Positions 5,080-5,184 of a DNA stretch of 5,184 nucleotides are shown piece by piece (the stretch's first letter is position 1; each line of letters starts with the position of its first letter). This DNA comes from Pseudomonadota bacterium. GTDB taxonomy: Bacteria > Pseudomonadota > Alphaproteobacteria > Parvibaculales > Parvibaculaceae. The position numbers were made by a program, and so were the translations under genes. The DNA is taken from NCBI GenBank assembly GCA_021780275.1, contig JAJXZC010000742.1:1-5184 (forward strand), given 5' to 3'. The notes beneath the pieces are model-generated. The model ran no database searches and was not told the DNA's origin. It was given only the letters and a program-made list of their open reading frames with translations.

Positions 5080-5184
5080 ATGGATATTTCCAAAAAACCG
5101 CCCCGCGCTGCGCGGATCGCCGCCAAGGTTCGCCGCAGGCGCGCGCCCAAGGATGGCGCACAAACGGAAGGTGAGGCGGCCTCC
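5080..5184 (+). CDS. Start of an unidentified protein with a very basic N-terminus (partial)
   Basis: An ATG at 5080 opens a frame of 35 codons that continues past the right edge. The visible part is rich in arginine, lysine, alanine and proline (Lys5-Lys6, Arg9, Arg12, Lys16, Arg18-21, Lys24) and then turns acidic (Glu30, Glu32). It is not a signal peptide. Such low-complexity basic extensions precede the catalytic domain of several alphaproteobacterial RNA-modifying enzymes, for example RluB-type pseudouridine synthases, but no catalytic motif is visible and I do not assign a function. No Shine-Dalgarno is present; TATCTT (5065-5070) could be a -10 giving a nearly leaderless transcript. The frame is in register with the ankyrin gene and has no stop between, so a start further upstream cannot be ruled out, but no upstream ATG is present. 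Confidence 0.55.
   Translation, partial: MDISKKPPRAARIAAKVRRRRAPKDGAQTEGEAAS

Noticed and set aside
1..5184. CRISPR array, tRNA, rRNA, insertion sequence or prophage remains
   Set aside because: No regularly spaced repeats, cloverleaf, transposase motifs or attachment-site duplications were seen in the intergenic stretches.

Overview
The window is GC-rich, densely coded DNA that looks alphaproteobacterial. The reasons are a long-form (type 2) LeuA, an intracellular polyhydroxyalkanoate (PHA) depolymerase preceded by a PhaR-type CTGC-N3-GCAG site, a SCO-family copper chaperone, and a leucine-rich leader peptide whose promoter spacing suggests leaderless translation, as known for the rhizobial trp leader. 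I cannot name the genus. All the proteins have recognisable family features except the fragment at the right edge.

Layout, left to right. On the minus strand, phaZ (76-1320) is followed by a short 3' region at the left edge. Its control region (about 1321-1402) holds a PhaR-like palindrome and a second inverted repeat, and borders a strong hairpin (1446-1469) that probably ends the leuA transcript. leuA (1480-3183, minus) is preceded by about 370 bases with no large gene. That stretch holds a 24-codon leader peptide gene with seven leucine codons (3406-3480), a set of competing RNA hairpins ending in a terminator-like stem (3242-3278), and a sigma70-like promoter (3487-3516). This is a complete leucine attenuator. 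Next is sco (3553-4200, minus), an SCO1/SenC protein. A 198-base divergent intergenic region separates it from a plus-strand gene for an exported ankyrin-repeat protein (4399-5010). That gene ends at a hairpin, and a new, very basic reading frame starts at 5080 and runs off the window.

How the parts relate. leuA makes the first committed intermediate of leucine synthesis. It appears to be controlled twice: by leucine-sensitive transcription attenuation in its leader and by the allosteric C-terminal domain of the enzyme. phaZ breaks down stored polyester and carries its own operator, consistent with control by the PHA-responsive repressor PhaR. The SCO and ankyrin proteins both act outside the cytoplasm and diverge from a shared intergenic region, but nothing here proves a joint function. 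The most valuable unlisted element is the leu leader/attenuator, which has no long ORF and is easily missed.
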